From: Nocardia alba NBRC 108234
GTDB taxonomy: Bacteria; Actinomycetota; Actinomycetes; Mycobacteriales; Mycobacteriaceae
Direction of reading: 5' to 3'
Length of the DNA: 64,000 nucleotides
Assembly: GCF_001612665.1 (NCBI RefSeq)
Contig: NZ_BDAX01000012.1
Span: 124,001-188,000 of the forward strand
This document shows, one piece after another, positions 27,457 through 37,461 of the stretch. The notes beneath the pieces were generated by a model that was given only the letters and a program-made list of their open reading frames with translations, searched no databases and was not told where the DNA came from. The position numbers and the translations under genes were made by a program. Every line of letters begins with the position of its first letter. The stretch's first letter is position 1.

Positions 27457-28977
27457 TCAGTGCCCGCCGGTGACGCGGAAGCCCTTCGGAACGAGCCAGA
27501 CCGTTCCCACAGCCACTACCGCGACGACTACAGCCGAGATGTAGGACGTGGTGGTGAGGGCGACGTCGAAGGCGTGGCTCGAAGCCTGGGTGAGCTGGTC
27601 GCGGGCGGGTTCGGGGAGATCGGCGGCCACCTCGGCCGCCCCGCCGATCGAGCCGCTCGCCTGGTCCACCCGGTCGGCGGGGACAGGCAGATCCGTCATG
27701 TGCTGACTGAAGATCCTGGCGTGCAGACTGCCGAGCAGAGCCACGCCGAAACCGACACCGACCTCGTAATTGGTCTCCTCCACCGCGCCCGCCTGACCGG
27801 CCCGGTCCGCGGGCACGGCGCCGACCAGCACCGCCGCCGCCGCGGTCACGGCCATACCGTCACCGAGACCGAACGACACCAGCACCAGCGCGACCACCGG
27901 ATAGGTGGTGGGTTCCGGACTCACCGCCAACAGCAGAAAGCCCAGCGCCACCGCGCCGAGGCCGAAACCGAGCACCGCGCGGACACCGAACTTCTCCATC
28001 AGCAACGGGGTGAGCAGGGAGGCGGTGAGCAGTGTGAGCGCGGCGGGCAACATCCGGATGCCCGCCTGCGACGGGCTGTAACCGTGGACGTATTGCAGCC
28101 ACAGCGAGATCAGGAACATCGCCGCGCCGATCGCCATCATGGCCAGCAAGGTCGCGAGCGCCGCCGCGGTGAACGCGCCGTTGCGGAACAGGCGCACATC
28201 CAGCAGCGGGTCGGCGGCAGTGAGCTGACGCCGGGTGAACCAGGCCAGCGCGGCGATGCCGACGCACAGAATCACCCAGTCCACCTCGCTCGCTTCACCT
28301 TTCGCGAGATGCTTGATGCCCCACGCCAGACAGACGATGCCCGCCACCGACAGTGCCGCCGCGAACCAGTCCAGCCCACCCGCCTGCGGCGCCCGATATT
28401 CCGGCAACACCCACAGCCCCACCGCCACGGTCACGAGCACCACCGGCACGTTGAGCCAGAACGCCGACGCCCACCCGTAGTGCTCGACGAGGAACCCGCC
28501 GACGATCGGCCCGACCGTCGCGCCGACGCCCGCGACCGCCGCCCAGATCCCGATGGCCATGGTGCGTTCGCGCACATCGGAGAAGATGGTGCGGATCAGC
28601 GACAGCGTCGAGGGCATCACCATCGCACCGCCGACCCCGAGCAGCACCCGACCACCGATCAGCTGCGCCGCGCTGTCCGCGGTGGCGGCGACCACCGAGG
28701 CGATGCCGAACAGCACGAAACCGCTGATGAACAACAGCTTTCGCCCCACCCGATCACCGAGCGCACCGGTGGTGATGAGCAGCCCACCGAGCACGAGCCC
28801 GTAGATATCGATGATCCACAACTGCTCGAGCGGCCCCACCTGCAAATCCTCGATCAGCGATGGCAACGCCACGTTGAGAATCGTGGCGTCCATCGCCACC
28901 AGCAACAGGCTGGCGCACAACACCCCGAGCATCATCCAGCGCACCGACCCGTACGCTCCCGCGCTGTCTTCCACCAC
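27457..28977 (-). CDS. MFS drug efflux transporter, DHA2 (14-helix) family
   Basis: This 506-residue exporter has 14 predicted membrane helices. Motifs include the DHA2 N-terminus (LLVAMDATILNVALPSL, with the membrane Asp), motif A in GALGDRVGRKLLF, and motif C-like GPIVGGFLVEHYGW. It is driven by the proton gradient and likely pumps toxic compounds or drugs. The GTG start gives MVEDSAGAYGS. It lies immediately upstream of the twin operator, but in the same direction, so the palindromes are at its 3' side and it is not obviously regulated by them. Confidence 0.92.
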   Translation of the reverse strand: MVEDSAGAYGSVRWMMLGVLCASLLLVAMDATILNVALPSLIEDLQVGPLEQLWIIDIYGLVLGGLLITTGALGDRVGRKLLFISGFVLFGIASVVAATADSAAQLIGGRVLLGVGGAMVMPSTLSLIRTIFSDVRERTMAIGIWAAVAGVGATVGPIVGGFLVEHYGWASAFWLNVPVVLVTVAVGLWVLPEYRAPQAGGLDWFAAALSVAGIVCLAWGIKHLAKGEASEVDWVILCVGIAALAWFTRRQLTAADPLLDVRLFRNGAFTAAALATLLAMMAIGAAMFLISLWLQYVHGYSPSQAGIRMLPAALTLLTASLLTPLLMEKFGVRAVLGFGLGAVALGFLLLAVSPEPTTYPVVALVLVSFGLGDGMAVTAAAAVLVGAVPADRAGQAGAVEETNYEVGVGFGVALLGSLHARIFSQHMTDLPVPADRVDQASGSIGGAAEVAADLPEPARDQLTQASSHAFDVALTTTSYISAVVVAVVAVGTVWLVPKGFRVTGGH

Positions 28978-29115
28978 GCCGCCTCACCGCCGATTCTGGT
29001 CGCGACCGGTATTCGGGTGCCCGGCATCCGATCCGCCGCTCAACCTACCGAGTCGGCGACAGTTCCCCCGGGAGCCCGACCGTGCGGTCGGCGAATTGTG
29101 GGCGCACCACGCAAG

Positions 29116-29151
29116 ACGGCGCCCACGATCCAGACGGATCGAGGGCGCCGT
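29116..29151 (-). terminator. Terminator hairpin after the SsuABC-like operon
   Basis: ACGGCGCCCACGATCC (29116-29131) pairs with GGATCGAGGGCGCCGT (29136-29151) around a 4-nt loop, with a single mismatch. It begins 17 nt beyond the stop of the substrate-binding gene on the minus strand. Confidence 0.8.
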
Positions 29152-29168
29152 GGTCTGGCGGGCGTGGA

Positions 29169-30164
29169 CTACTGCTTGTCGAAGCGGGTGTCCACGAAGG
29201 ACTTGAAGTCGACTTTGCCGGGGATGGCCTTGGCCTTGGTGAAGGCGTCGGCGATTTCCTGTTCGGAGGCGATGACCTGGTCGGAGAGCTTGATCGGTTG
29301 CTTGATCGAGCGGGTCCAGGTGGTGCGGGAGGCGTCGACGCTGATCTGGGTCAATTCGGCGTACTTGGTCGACCAGGCGTCGAGGTTGTCCGAGGACCAC
29401 TTGGTGGCCGCGGCGTAGCGCTGGAAGAAGTCGGCGAGGGCGGCGGACTTGCCCGCGTCGGCGACGGTCTTGTTGCCCGCCACCCAGAAGTTGTAGCCGT
29501 TGGCGGCCTGGTCGGCGGTGGCGATCGACTTGGCGCCGATCTCCTTCTCGGCGATGGCGGTGTAGGGGTCCCAGGTGGCCCAGGCTTCGACGTCACCGCG
29601 GGTGAGCGCGGTGTAGCCGTCGGCGGGGCTGAGGTAGACCGGCTCGACATCGCTGAGCGACAGGCCCGCCTTCTGCAGTTGCAGCAGCAGATTCGCGTTG
29701 GCCGAACTGCCCTTGTAGACGGCGACCTTCTTGCCCTTGAGCCCCGCGACGGTACCGACCGTGGAGTCCTTGCCGACCAGGATCGCGTCACCCTTGCCGG
29801 TGGCCGACAGCGCCCCGACGATCTTGACGTCGGCATCGGCGGCCGCGCCGAAGATCACCGGGGTATTGCCGGTTTGGGCGATGTCGATGCCGCCCGCGCT
29901 CGCCGCCTCGACCAGCGGCAGACCGGCGGTGAAGGTGGAGAATTCGATCTTGTAGGGCAGGTTCTCCAGCTGTCCCGATGCCTTCAACAGCACCTCGATC
30001 GAAATCGCCTTCTGATCACCGACTTTCAGCGTGACGGTGCTGAGGTCGACCGGCCCCGAGGGCGCGGCCTCGGTCGTCGCGTCGTCGCCGCAGGCGCTCA
30101 GCGCGAGCGTGGCGACGACAGCGAGGGCGAGGCCCGACAGGCGGGACATCGAAGTGCGTTTCAC
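29169..30164 (-). CDS. ssuA: ABC transporter substrate-binding lipoprotein, SsuA (aliphatic sulfonate) type
   Basis: This 331-residue lipoprotein starts at the GTG giving MKRTSMSRLSG; an ATG five codons later is possible. The lipobox LSAC places the modified Cys at residue 25. The binding domain has the SsuA/NMT1 pattern (TAGLPLVEAASAGGIDIAQTG, DAILVGKDS, LTRGDVEAWATWDPY). It should capture an organosulfonate or related anion outside the membrane for import. It is the last gene of the transporter operon, which contains no sulfonate monooxygenase, so substrate specificity is by family only. Confidence 0.88.
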   Translation of the reverse strand: MKRTSMSRLSGLALAVVATLALSACGDDATTEAAPSGPVDLSTVTLKVGDQKAISIEVLLKASGQLENLPYKIEFSTFTAGLPLVEAASAGGIDIAQTGNTPVIFGAAADADVKIVGALSATGKGDAILVGKDSTVGTVAGLKGKKVAVYKGSSANANLLLQLQKAGLSLSDVEPVYLSPADGYTALTRGDVEAWATWDPYTAIAEKEIGAKSIATADQAANGYNFWVAGNKTVADAGKSAALADFFQRYAAATKWSSDNLDAWSTKYAELTQISVDASRTTWTRSIKQPIKLSDQVIASEQEIADAFTKAKAIPGKVDFKSFVDTRFDKQ

Positions 30165-30196
30165 AGGAACAACTTTCGTGCGGTGGTGCGGAGGAT

Positions 30197-30952
30197 TCAG
30201 TGCACGCCGAGCAGCGCGAGCAGGTGCGTCGCGTACTCGGCGACTTCCGGCGCGGCGGCGGTGCGTGGGCGGGGCAGTTCGATGGGGACGTCGGCGGCGA
30301 TGCGACCGTCGTCGAGAACGAGAACGCGGTCGGCCAGGGTGATCGCCTCCAGCACGTCGTGGGTCACCAGCAGTACGCCGAACTCGCGCTGGGCGTGCAG
30401 GCGCAGGAGCAGCTCGTGCATCGTCAGCCGGGTCAGCGCGTCGAGAGCGCCGAACGGCTCGTCGAGCAGCAGCAGCGTCGGCTCGGCCACCAATGCCCGT
30501 GCCAGCGCGGCACGTTGGGCCTCTCCGCCCGAGAGCGTGAGCGGCCACGCATCCGCGCGTTCGGCCAGCCCGACCTCGGCGAGCAGGTCACGGGCGGCGC
30601 GCTCGTCGGCGCGTCGGTTGCGCGGCTTCGGTCGGCCGAGGGCGACATTGCGCACCACCGGCTGCCACGGGATCAACCGAGGTTCCTGGAAGACGATCGT
30701 CGGCCTGCCTTCGACGGAAACCTCACCGCGAGTGGCGGTATCGAGTGCGCCGAGGATTCGCAGCAGCGTGGACTTGCCGGAGCCACTGCGACCGACCAGC
30801 GCGACGATCTCGCCCGCGCCGATCTCGAGATCCATCCCGTCGAGCACGGTTCGTTCACCGAATCGCCTGCTGAGAGCGGTGATTCGCGCGGCGGCCACGC
30901 GGGCCGATCGAGCGGAGATGGGGGTGACGGTCGTGGCGGCGGCAGCGGTCAT
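30197..30952 (-). CDS. ssuB: ABC transporter ATP-binding protein, SsuB type
   Basis: This 251-residue ATPase powers the importer. Walker A GRSGSGKST, Q-loop VFQEPRLIPW, signature LSGGEAQR and Walker B LLLLDEPF are all intact. The VFQEPRLIPW form is typical of nitrate/sulfonate/taurine ATPases. The start MTAAAATTVTP follows GAGG; the first 20 residues are a low-complexity leader. It is followed after 32 bp by the binding-protein gene. Confidence 0.9.
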   Translation of the reverse strand: MTAAAATTVTPISARSARVAAARITALSRRFGERTVLDGMDLEIGAGEIVALVGRSGSGKSTLLRILGALDTATRGEVSVEGRPTIVFQEPRLIPWQPVVRNVALGRPKPRNRRADERAARDLLAEVGLAERADAWPLTLSGGEAQRAALARALVAEPTLLLLDEPFGALDALTRLTMHELLLRLHAQREFGVLLVTHDVLEAITLADRVLVLDDGRIAADVPIELPRPRTAAAPEVAEYATHLLALLGVH

Positions 30953-31043
30953 GATGGGAACCTCGCGATCGAACGGCGGCGGGTAGCGGGCCTGCCCACT
31001 CGCAAGACGGGGTGGGTCCTCGAGTCGGCGGATGCAGCGGACA

Positions 31044-31850
31044 TCAGTGGCGCACCGCCGGGCGCCAGCGCAGGGCGCGGCGTTCGAGCAGGCGCACGAT
31101 CGAGTCGGTGAGCAGGCCGAGCAGGCTGTAGACCACCAGGCCGAACACCACGATGTCGGTACGCAGGAATTCGCGAGCGTTGTTGACGACGAAGCCGAGT
31201 CCCGCACTGGCATTGATCTGTTCGGCCACGATGAGCGAGAGCCAGGCGATGCCCAGACTCTGGCGCGCGCCGACCAGGATCTGCGGCAGGGCGCCGGGAA
31301 GCACGAGCAGGCGCAGCCGTTCGACGAGTCCGAGGTGCAGGGCACTGCCGAGTTCGAGCAGTTTCGGGTCGAGCTGACGGATGCCGGCGAAGGTATTGAG
31401 GTACAGCGGGAAGAACACGCCGAGCGCGATCAGGTAGACCTTGGGTTCCTCGCCGATGCCGAACCAGATGATGAACAGCGGGATCAGGCCGAACAGCGGG
31501 ATGGTGCGGATCATCTGCAGCGGCGGGTCCACCGCGTACTCACCGATCTTGCTCAGCCCCGCGAGCACGCCGAGCACCAGCGCGAGCACCGCGCCGAGCG
31601 CGAAGCCGTACAGCGCGCGCTGACCGGACACCAGCAGGGCCTCGGTGAGCTGGCCGGATCGGTAGGTTTCCAGCCCCGCGTCCAGCACCGCCGACGGCGC
31701 GGGCAGTTTCTTGGCCGGGATCGCGCCGCTGGCGCTGGCGAGCTGCCAGATGATCAGGACCGCGATCGGCGAGAGCGCGCGCAGCAACCCCGGGCGACGG
31801 TACAGCGGAATCCGTCGCTCGCCGGTTTCAGTGGGCCTCTCCAACAGCAT
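31044..31850 (-). CDS. ssuC: ABC transporter permease, SsuC type
   Basis: This 268-residue permease has six membrane helices. The cytoplasmic loop that contacts the ATPase is present (ELGSALHLGLVERLRLLVLPGALPQILVGARQSLGIAW, the EAA region). Also typical are IPLFGLIPLFIIWFGIGEEPK and FFPLYLNTFAGIR. It is the first gene of the unit; 91 bp separate it from the ATPase gene, a region in which I see no gene. Confidence 0.9.
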   Translation of the reverse strand: MLLERPTETGERRIPLYRRPGLLRALSPIAVLIIWQLASASGAIPAKKLPAPSAVLDAGLETYRSGQLTEALLVSGQRALYGFALGAVLALVLGVLAGLSKIGEYAVDPPLQMIRTIPLFGLIPLFIIWFGIGEEPKVYLIALGVFFPLYLNTFAGIRQLDPKLLELGSALHLGLVERLRLLVLPGALPQILVGARQSLGIAWLSLIVAEQINASAGLGFVVNNAREFLRTDIVVFGLVVYSLLGLLTDSIVRLLERRALRWRPAVRH

Positions 31851-31895
31851 GCGAGCATGGTGCCCGCCCGAAGCGGTAGACCGACAGGGTTCGAA

Positions 31896-32318
31896 TCAGC
31901 TCGAGGATTTGTCGGCTCGACTGGAGATCTGCTGCACCGCCCAGCTATTCCCATCGGGATCACTGAAGAAGACGAAGCCGACGTTGTCGAGCCGATGCGG
32001 AACCGGCCGCGGATTCTCCCCGAGCTCCCGCACCTCACTGACCTCCACCCCGCGCGCCACCAGCTCCGCGTGCGCCCGCTCGATATCAGCGACCACGAGT
32101 TGCAGACCCTTCACCGAGCCCGGCACCATCTCCGGCACCGCACCCTTCCCGATCACGATCGAGCAGCCCGACCCCGGTGGAGTGAGTTGCACGATCCGCA
32201 CGTCCTCGGAGATCACCGTGTCGTGATCGACGGCGAACCCGAGCTGCCGCGCATAGAAATCCTTGGCCCGATCGATATCGGAAACCGGCACGATCACAAC
32301 TTCCAGCGTCCAGTCCAC
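31896..32318 (-). CDS. VOC-family (glyoxalase/bleomycin-resistance fold) protein
   Basis: This 140-residue protein has two beta-alpha-beta-beta-beta repeats: MDWTLEVVIVPVSDIDRAKDFYARQLGF at the start and GLQLVVADIERAHAELVARG in the second half, ending with VFFSDPDGNSWAVQQI, where the Glu or His metal ligand of active glyoxalases is replaced. It may bind a small ligand rather than act as glyoxalase. It stands between the importer operon and the TetR regulator on the same strand. Confidence 0.86.
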   Translation of the reverse strand: MDWTLEVVIVPVSDIDRAKDFYARQLGFAVDHDTVISEDVRIVQLTPPGSGCSIVIGKGAVPEMVPGSVKGLQLVVADIERAHAELVARGVEVSEVRELGENPRPVPHRLDNVGFVFFSDPDGNSWAVQQISSRADKSSS

Positions 32319-32376
32319 TCCACGCCTCCGCGCTCGAGTTCAGGTGAAACCCCGAGTCTGCCACTCCCTCCACCCG

Positions 32377-33024
32377 TCACCCCTTCCGCTCCCATCGCCA
32401 CGCGAATTCCCCCGAAACCGGACGAGGCCCCGGCAACTCCCCACCGCAGGCGAGCCCATCCACCATCAAAGCCAACACCCGTCGCCGCAATTCGGCGGTG
32501 CGCACCGGGTCAGGCATCGTGATCGCCGAACAAGCCTCGAGAATCAACCCCACATCGAGCGCATCCACATCAGCCCGAAGACGACCGCTCGCGTGAGCGC
32601 GCCGGACCAGCTCCGCACCGACCTCACCCGAGTGCACGACATCGGGCAGCATCGACTCGTCGGGCGTGAACGTGCCGGCCAAGCGCACGGTGAGCGAGTG
32701 CACGTCGGCCTCGACGACCCGTTCCAGGAACCCGACGAACCCGTGCCAGCCGTCCGGATCCGCCAGCGCCACATCAGCTTCCGCGTTGAAGCGCCGTAGC
32801 CCTTGGTGGCAGAGGGTGCGCAGCAGCACCTCCTTGCTCGGATAGCGCCGGTAGAGCGCGCTGATCCCGACGCCCGCTCGTTCGGCGACGGCGGCGATCG
32901 GCGCGTTCGGATCGTCGAGGAACACCCCGCGGGCGGCGTCGAGGATCAGTCCGTCGTTGCGCGCGGCCTGTGCCTTGCGGCCGGGCAAGCGGGGCTGATC
33001 TGCGGTTTCGGTCTGGTGTGCCAT
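32377..33024 (-). CDS. TetR-family regulator, divergent from the epoxide hydrolase
   Basis: This 215-residue regulator has an N-terminal DNA-binding domain (LILDAARGVFLDDPNAPIAAVAERAGVGISALYRRYPSKEVLL) and a helical ligand domain. The start at MAHQTETAD was chosen because a longer frame runs through the operator. It is divergent from the epoxide hydrolase gene across 89 bp containing two palindromes, so it probably represses both itself and that gene until an inducer binds. Confidence 0.9.
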   Translation of the reverse strand: MAHQTETADQPRLPGRKAQAARNDGLILDAARGVFLDDPNAPIAAVAERAGVGISALYRRYPSKEVLLRTLCHQGLRRFNAEADVALADPDGWHGFVGFLERVVEADVHSLTVRLAGTFTPDESMLPDVVHSGEVGAELVRRAHASGRLRADVDALDVGLILEACSAITMPDPVRTAELRRRVLALMVDGLACGGELPGPRPVSGEFAWRWERKG

Positions 33025-33041
33025 GAATATCAGCCTACCAC

Positions 33042-33099
33042 TTGAAACGGAATGTTCCGTTCTGCTACGTTTGAAACAGAACGAAACATTCCGTTTCAA
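33042..33099. promoter_or_regulatory. Two TetR-type operators in the TetR/epoxide hydrolase divergent promoter
   Basis: Site 1: ACGGAA-TG-TTCCGT (33047-33060), with flanking TTGAA at 33042. Site 2: TTGAAACAGAA (33071-33081) faces TTCCGTTTCAA (33089-33099), 11-nt arms with one mismatch. The two share the half-site TTGAAACGGAA. The second ends 15 nt before the epoxide hydrolase ATG, next to its AAGAGGAG ribosome site. Confidence 0.8.
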
Positions 33100-33113
33100 T
33101 AAGAGGAGTCGAC

Positions 33114-34250
33114 ATGGCCACCATCACCCCGTTCCGGATCGACGTCGCACAGGCCCGCCTCGACGATCTCGCCGACCGGCTGCGCGGCGCCCTGTACCCC
33201 GACGAGCTGCCCGGCGTCGGCGATGCCTACGGCGTCCCGGCCGGTCGCGTCCGCGCTCTCGCCGAGTACTGGCTCGAAGAGTTCGATTGGCGCGCAGTGG
33301 AATCCGAGCTCAACGCCTACCCGCAGTTCACCACCGAGATCGAGGGCGAGGACATCCACTTCCTGCACATCCGCTCCTCGCGCCCCGACGCGACCCCGGT
33401 GATCCTCACCCACGGCTGGCCCGGTTCGATCCTGGAATACCTCGACGTGATCGCGCCGCTCACCGAGCCGGAATCGGCCGATGCGCCCGCGTTCCACCTG
33501 GTCATCCCGTCGCTGCCCGGTTTCGGCTTCTCCGGCCCCACCCGCAGCACCGGCTGGAACCGCTACCGCACCGCCCGCGCGTGGGCCGAGCTGATGACGC
33601 GCCTGGGCTACCGGCGCTACGGCGCCATCGGCAACGACGGCGGCTCGATGGTCTCTCCCGAGATCGGCCGGATCGCACCCGACAACGTGATCGGCGTGCA
33701 CGTCACCCAGCTGTTCTCCTTCCCGTCCGGCGACCCGGCCGAATTCGAGGGTCTCTCCGAGGCGGATATGGCCGCGCTGCAACATCTTCAGTGGTTCCAC
33801 GAGAACAAGATGGCCTTCAACACCCTGCACAGCCAGCAGCCGCAGACCCTGGCCTACGCGCTCGCCGATTCCCCGGTGGGTCTGCTCGGCTGGAACGCGC
33901 AGCTGTTCGGCGAGTCGCTCGACGCGCAGTTCGTGATCGCGAATGTGGCGCTGTACTGGCTCACCGGCACGGCGGGCTCGTCGCTGCGCTTCTACTACGA
34001 GGACGCGCACGCAGGCGAGCAGCCGAGCGAGCCGACCGCCGTGCCGACCGGGCTGGCCATGTTCGCCGGCGATTTCCAGTCGATCCGCCGCTTCGCCGAG
34101 CGCGACCACAGCAAGATCGTGAGCTGGAATTCCTACGACACCAGCGCGGGCACGGGCGGCGCGAACGACGCGGCCGGGCACTACGCCGCGCACGAGGCGC
34201 CCGACGTGCTGGTCGGCGACATCCGCGAGTTCTTCGCCGGGCTCGCCTGA
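33114..34250 (+). CDS. Epoxide hydrolase (EHN-type alpha/beta hydrolase)
   Basis: This 378-residue enzyme adds water to epoxides through a covalent ester intermediate. The N-terminal EHN domain (about 1-105) is present. The oxyanion-hole motif HGWPGSILEYL follows, then the nucleophile elbow GNDGGSM (Asp), and a C-terminal His in AGHYAAHEAPDVLVGDIREFF. The ATG is preceded by AAGAGGAG. Its expression is probably controlled by the divergent TetR protein through the operators at 33042-33099; the physiological epoxide is unknown. Confidence 0.92.
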   Translation: MATITPFRIDVAQARLDDLADRLRGALYPDELPGVGDAYGVPAGRVRALAEYWLEEFDWRAVESELNAYPQFTTEIEGEDIHFLHIRSSRPDATPVILTHGWPGSILEYLDVIAPLTEPESADAPAFHLVIPSLPGFGFSGPTRSTGWNRYRTARAWAELMTRLGYRRYGAIGNDGGSMVSPEIGRIAPDNVIGVHVTQLFSFPSGDPAEFEGLSEADMAALQHLQWFHENKMAFNTLHSQQPQTLAYALADSPVGLLGWNAQLFGESLDAQFVIANVALYWLTGTAGSSLRFYYEDAHAGEQPSEPTAVPTGLAMFAGDFQSIRRFAERDHSKIVSWNSYDTSAGTGGANDAAGHYAAHEAPDVLVGDIREFFAGLA

Positions 34251-34261
34251 GTCGCCTCGGT

Positions 34262-34302
34262 GCCGCGGCCCACGCTCCCCTCATCGGCGCGTGGGTCGCG
34301 GC
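34262..34302. terminator. Terminator hairpin between epoxide hydrolase and CobW-like genes
   Basis: GCCGCGGCCCACGC (34262-34275) pairs with GCGTGGGTCGCGGC (34289-34302), 14 bp with one G-U pair. It lies 12 nt after the epoxide hydrolase stop and can also serve the convergent CobW-like gene, which ends at 34354. Confidence 0.75.
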
Positions 34303-34353
34303 CCTTCCGAATCATGCACCAGCGCAGTGTTATCCGTGTACCAAAGATGCCAA

Positions 34354-35496
<1,143 letters not shown>

Positions 35497-35501
35497 AAGT
35501 T

Positions 35502-35520
35502 AATGATAATGGTTTTCATT
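35502..35520 (-). promoter_or_regulatory. Zur-like box overlapping the CobW-gene promoter
   Basis: AATGATAAT-G-GTTTTCATT (35502-35520) is an inverted repeat with 7 of 9 positions paired, close to the actinobacterial Zur pattern TGATAATxATTATCA. It ends 5 nt before the GTG start. A TATCAT -10 element is readable within it on the minus strand, so the transcript would have almost no leader and binding would block the polymerase. Confidence 0.75.
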
Positions 35521-35580
35521 TACAGTTGGGCGGCGGGGTCTCGCGGCGGCGAACGCGGTCGTAGGGTTGGGAGCGTGAAG

Positions 35581-36423
35581 ATGTTGCCGCTGACCCCCGA
35601 TGGCCAGACCCCCGTTCGCGCGCTCACCATCGCGGGCACCGATTCCGGCGGCGGCGCCGGCATCCAGGCCGATTCGCGCACCATGGCGCTGTGCGGGGTA
35701 CACGCGTGCGTGGCGGTGGCCGCCGTCACCGTGCAGAACACGGTGGGCGTCAGCGGTTTTCACGAGATCCCGCCGCGGATCGTGGCCGATCAGGTACGCG
35801 CGGTCGTTCGCGATATCGGCATCGGCGCGGCCAAGACCGGCATGCTCGCCTCCACCGCGATCATCGAAGCCGTCGCCGGAGTGTGCCGCGAACTCGGCAT
35901 CGGGCGCGCGGGCACGATCCCGCTGGTGGTCGATCCCGTCGCCGCCTCGATGCACGGAGATCCGCTGTTGCACGCGGAAGCCCTGGAGGCAGTGCGCACT
36001 ACGCTGATTCCGCTCGCGACCGTCGTGACCCCCAATCTCGACGAGGTGCGCCTGATCACCGGCATCGAGGTGGTCGACGACCCCACCGCGCGCAAGGCCG
36101 CCGAGGCACTGCACGCACTGGGCGCGCAGTGGGCGATCGTGAAAGGCGGACACCTGCGCGCCTCCGAATTCAGCACCGACCTGCTCTACGACGGCGATAC
36201 TTTCCGCGAGTTCAGCGCCCCGCGCATCGCCACCGGCAATGATCACGGCGGCGGCGACACCCTGGCCGCGGCGATCGCCTGCGCGCTCGCCCACGGCTAT
36301 TCGGTGCCCGATGCGGTGGAGTTCGCCAAGGAATGGACCTACCGCTGCCTGGCGGCCTCCTACGACCTCGGCGCGGGCCATGGGCCCGTTTCACCGCTGT
36401 GGAGACTGCGCACCGACGCCTGA
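35581..36423 (+). CDS. thiD: Hydroxymethylpyrimidine/phosphomethylpyrimidine kinase
   Basis: This 280-residue ribokinase-fold enzyme phosphorylates HMP and HMP-P to HMP-PP for thiamine synthesis. Family blocks: ALTIAGTDSGGGAGIQAD, TVQNTVGV, GAAKTGMLAS, DPVAASMHGDPLL and VVTPNLDEVRLI. The usual catalytic GTGC loop reads HGGGDTLAAAIAC here, an Asp in place of the Cys. The ATG at 35581 has GGGAG at a 7-nt spacing; a GTG at 35575 is an alternative. It stands far from thiC and thiOSG, and no THI box precedes it. A Zur-like box lies between it and the divergent CobW gene. Confidence 0.94.
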   Translation: MLPLTPDGQTPVRALTIAGTDSGGGAGIQADSRTMALCGVHACVAVAAVTVQNTVGVSGFHEIPPRIVADQVRAVVRDIGIGAAKTGMLASTAIIEAVAGVCRELGIGRAGTIPLVVDPVAASMHGDPLLHAEALEAVRTTLIPLATVVTPNLDEVRLITGIEVVDDPTARKAAEALHALGAQWAIVKGGHLRASEFSTDLLYDGDTFREFSAPRIATGNDHGGGDTLAAAIACALAHGYSVPDAVEFAKEWTYRCLAASYDLGAGHGPVSPLWRLRTDA

Positions 36424-36585
36424 CCGGTCGCAGCGCTCACACTGCCCACAACGAAGGGTCGGATACGCCGAGCGTGGCGTCGCGAACTTGTCGGTGCCCG
36501 GGTCCATACTGAACTCATCGCACCCCCGCCGACCCCAAAGGCGTGATCGGCGAGAACAACGAAGTTCGTGTCGGGCGCGACGGAT

Positions 36586-37311
36586 TCAGTCGATGCCGAA
36601 CGCGTTGTGCAAGGGTTTCGACGGGTCGATCCGCACTCCGTTGAAACGGGCGTGGGCATGTGCCAGCGCCGAGATGCTCTCGGCCAGATAGTCGACGAAG
36701 CGCTCGACCGGCATCGCCGATACTTCGCGCTGGTTCGCGCCGAGCCACCAGTCCGTGGCCGAGGCGACCGCGCCGAAAATCGAATAGTTCACCAATTCGA
36801 TCCCGGTCACGTCGATGGATTCCGTCGGCAGCAGACCAGCGAAGAATTCCGCCGCCCGCCGCGCCGATTGGCGGGCCGCCACCAGCGCGCGTTCGGTTTC
36901 CTTGGCCTGCTGGCTGAAATGACTGTGCAGCATGAATCGGAAGACATTCGGGTGCGCCGACACCACGGCCACATATTCGGCGGCGGCGGTGTGGACGAGT
37001 TCGGCGATGGAATCGTCGGTGAGGTTCACGCTGGTGAGCACGCGATCCCAGAGCATGTCGCGTACCCGGTCGACGATCGCGTTGTAGAGGTCGGTCTTGT
37101 CCTCGAAGTGGCGATATAGCTTCGGCTTGGCCGCACCGGCCTCCTTGGCGATATCGCCCATACTCACATCGGGCCCGACCTGATCGAGCGCCCGGAACGC
37201 CGCGTCGACGAATTCGATACGCACCCGCACGCGATGCTCACGCCAGCGTTCGGTCCGCGCGTCGACACGACGCCGGGGCGCCTCGTCCGTCTTGGGGTAA
37301 CCGCGCGTCAC
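36586..37311 (-). CDS. TetR-family transcriptional regulator
   Basis: This 241-residue regulator has an Arg-rich leader (about 1-30), then the DNA-binding helix-turn-helix (GPDVSMGDIAKEAGAAKPKLYRHFEDKTDLYNAIVD), and an all-helical ligand domain. The GTG start at 37311 falls next to a perfect palindrome (37314-37324), suggesting autoregulation and a leaderless transcript. It is convergent with thiD, with 162 bp between in which I see no gene, and divergent from the methyltransferase. Confidence 0.85.
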   Translation of the reverse strand: MTRGYPKTDEAPRRRVDARTERWREHRVRVRIEFVDAAFRALDQVGPDVSMGDIAKEAGAAKPKLYRHFEDKTDLYNAIVDRVRDMLWDRVLTSVNLTDDSIAELVHTAAAEYVAVVSAHPNVFRFMLHSHFSQQAKETERALVAARQSARRAAEFFAGLLPTESIDVTGIELVNYSIFGAVASATDWWLGANQREVSAMPVERFVDYLAESISALAHAHARFNGVRIDPSKPLHNAFGID

Positions 37312-37313
37312 GG

Positions 37314-37324
37314 TAGTAATACTA
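37314..37324. promoter_or_regulatory. Palindrome adjoining the TetR start codon
   Basis: TAGTA-A-TACTA is a perfect inverted repeat directly before the GTG of the TetR gene. It may be the regulator's own site, or contain its -10 element. Confidence 0.5.
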
Positions 37325-37373
37325 GGGCGGGCCGTACCCGTGGTTACGCACCCCACCGAGAGCGGGAACACAT

Positions 37374-37388
37374 TTGCCGAAACGGCAA
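37374..37388. promoter_or_regulatory. Inverted repeat upstream of the methyltransferase gene
   Basis: TTGCCG-AAA-CGGCAA is perfect over 6-bp arms and lies 73 nt before the ATG at 37462, in the divergent intergenic region. It could be an operator. Confidence 0.4.
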
Positions 37389-37461
37389 TATTTCTGGCGG
37401 TCGTCGGAGCCGCCGATGCACTATCGGATGATCCTTTCACCCTGACCGACCAGGAGCATCG

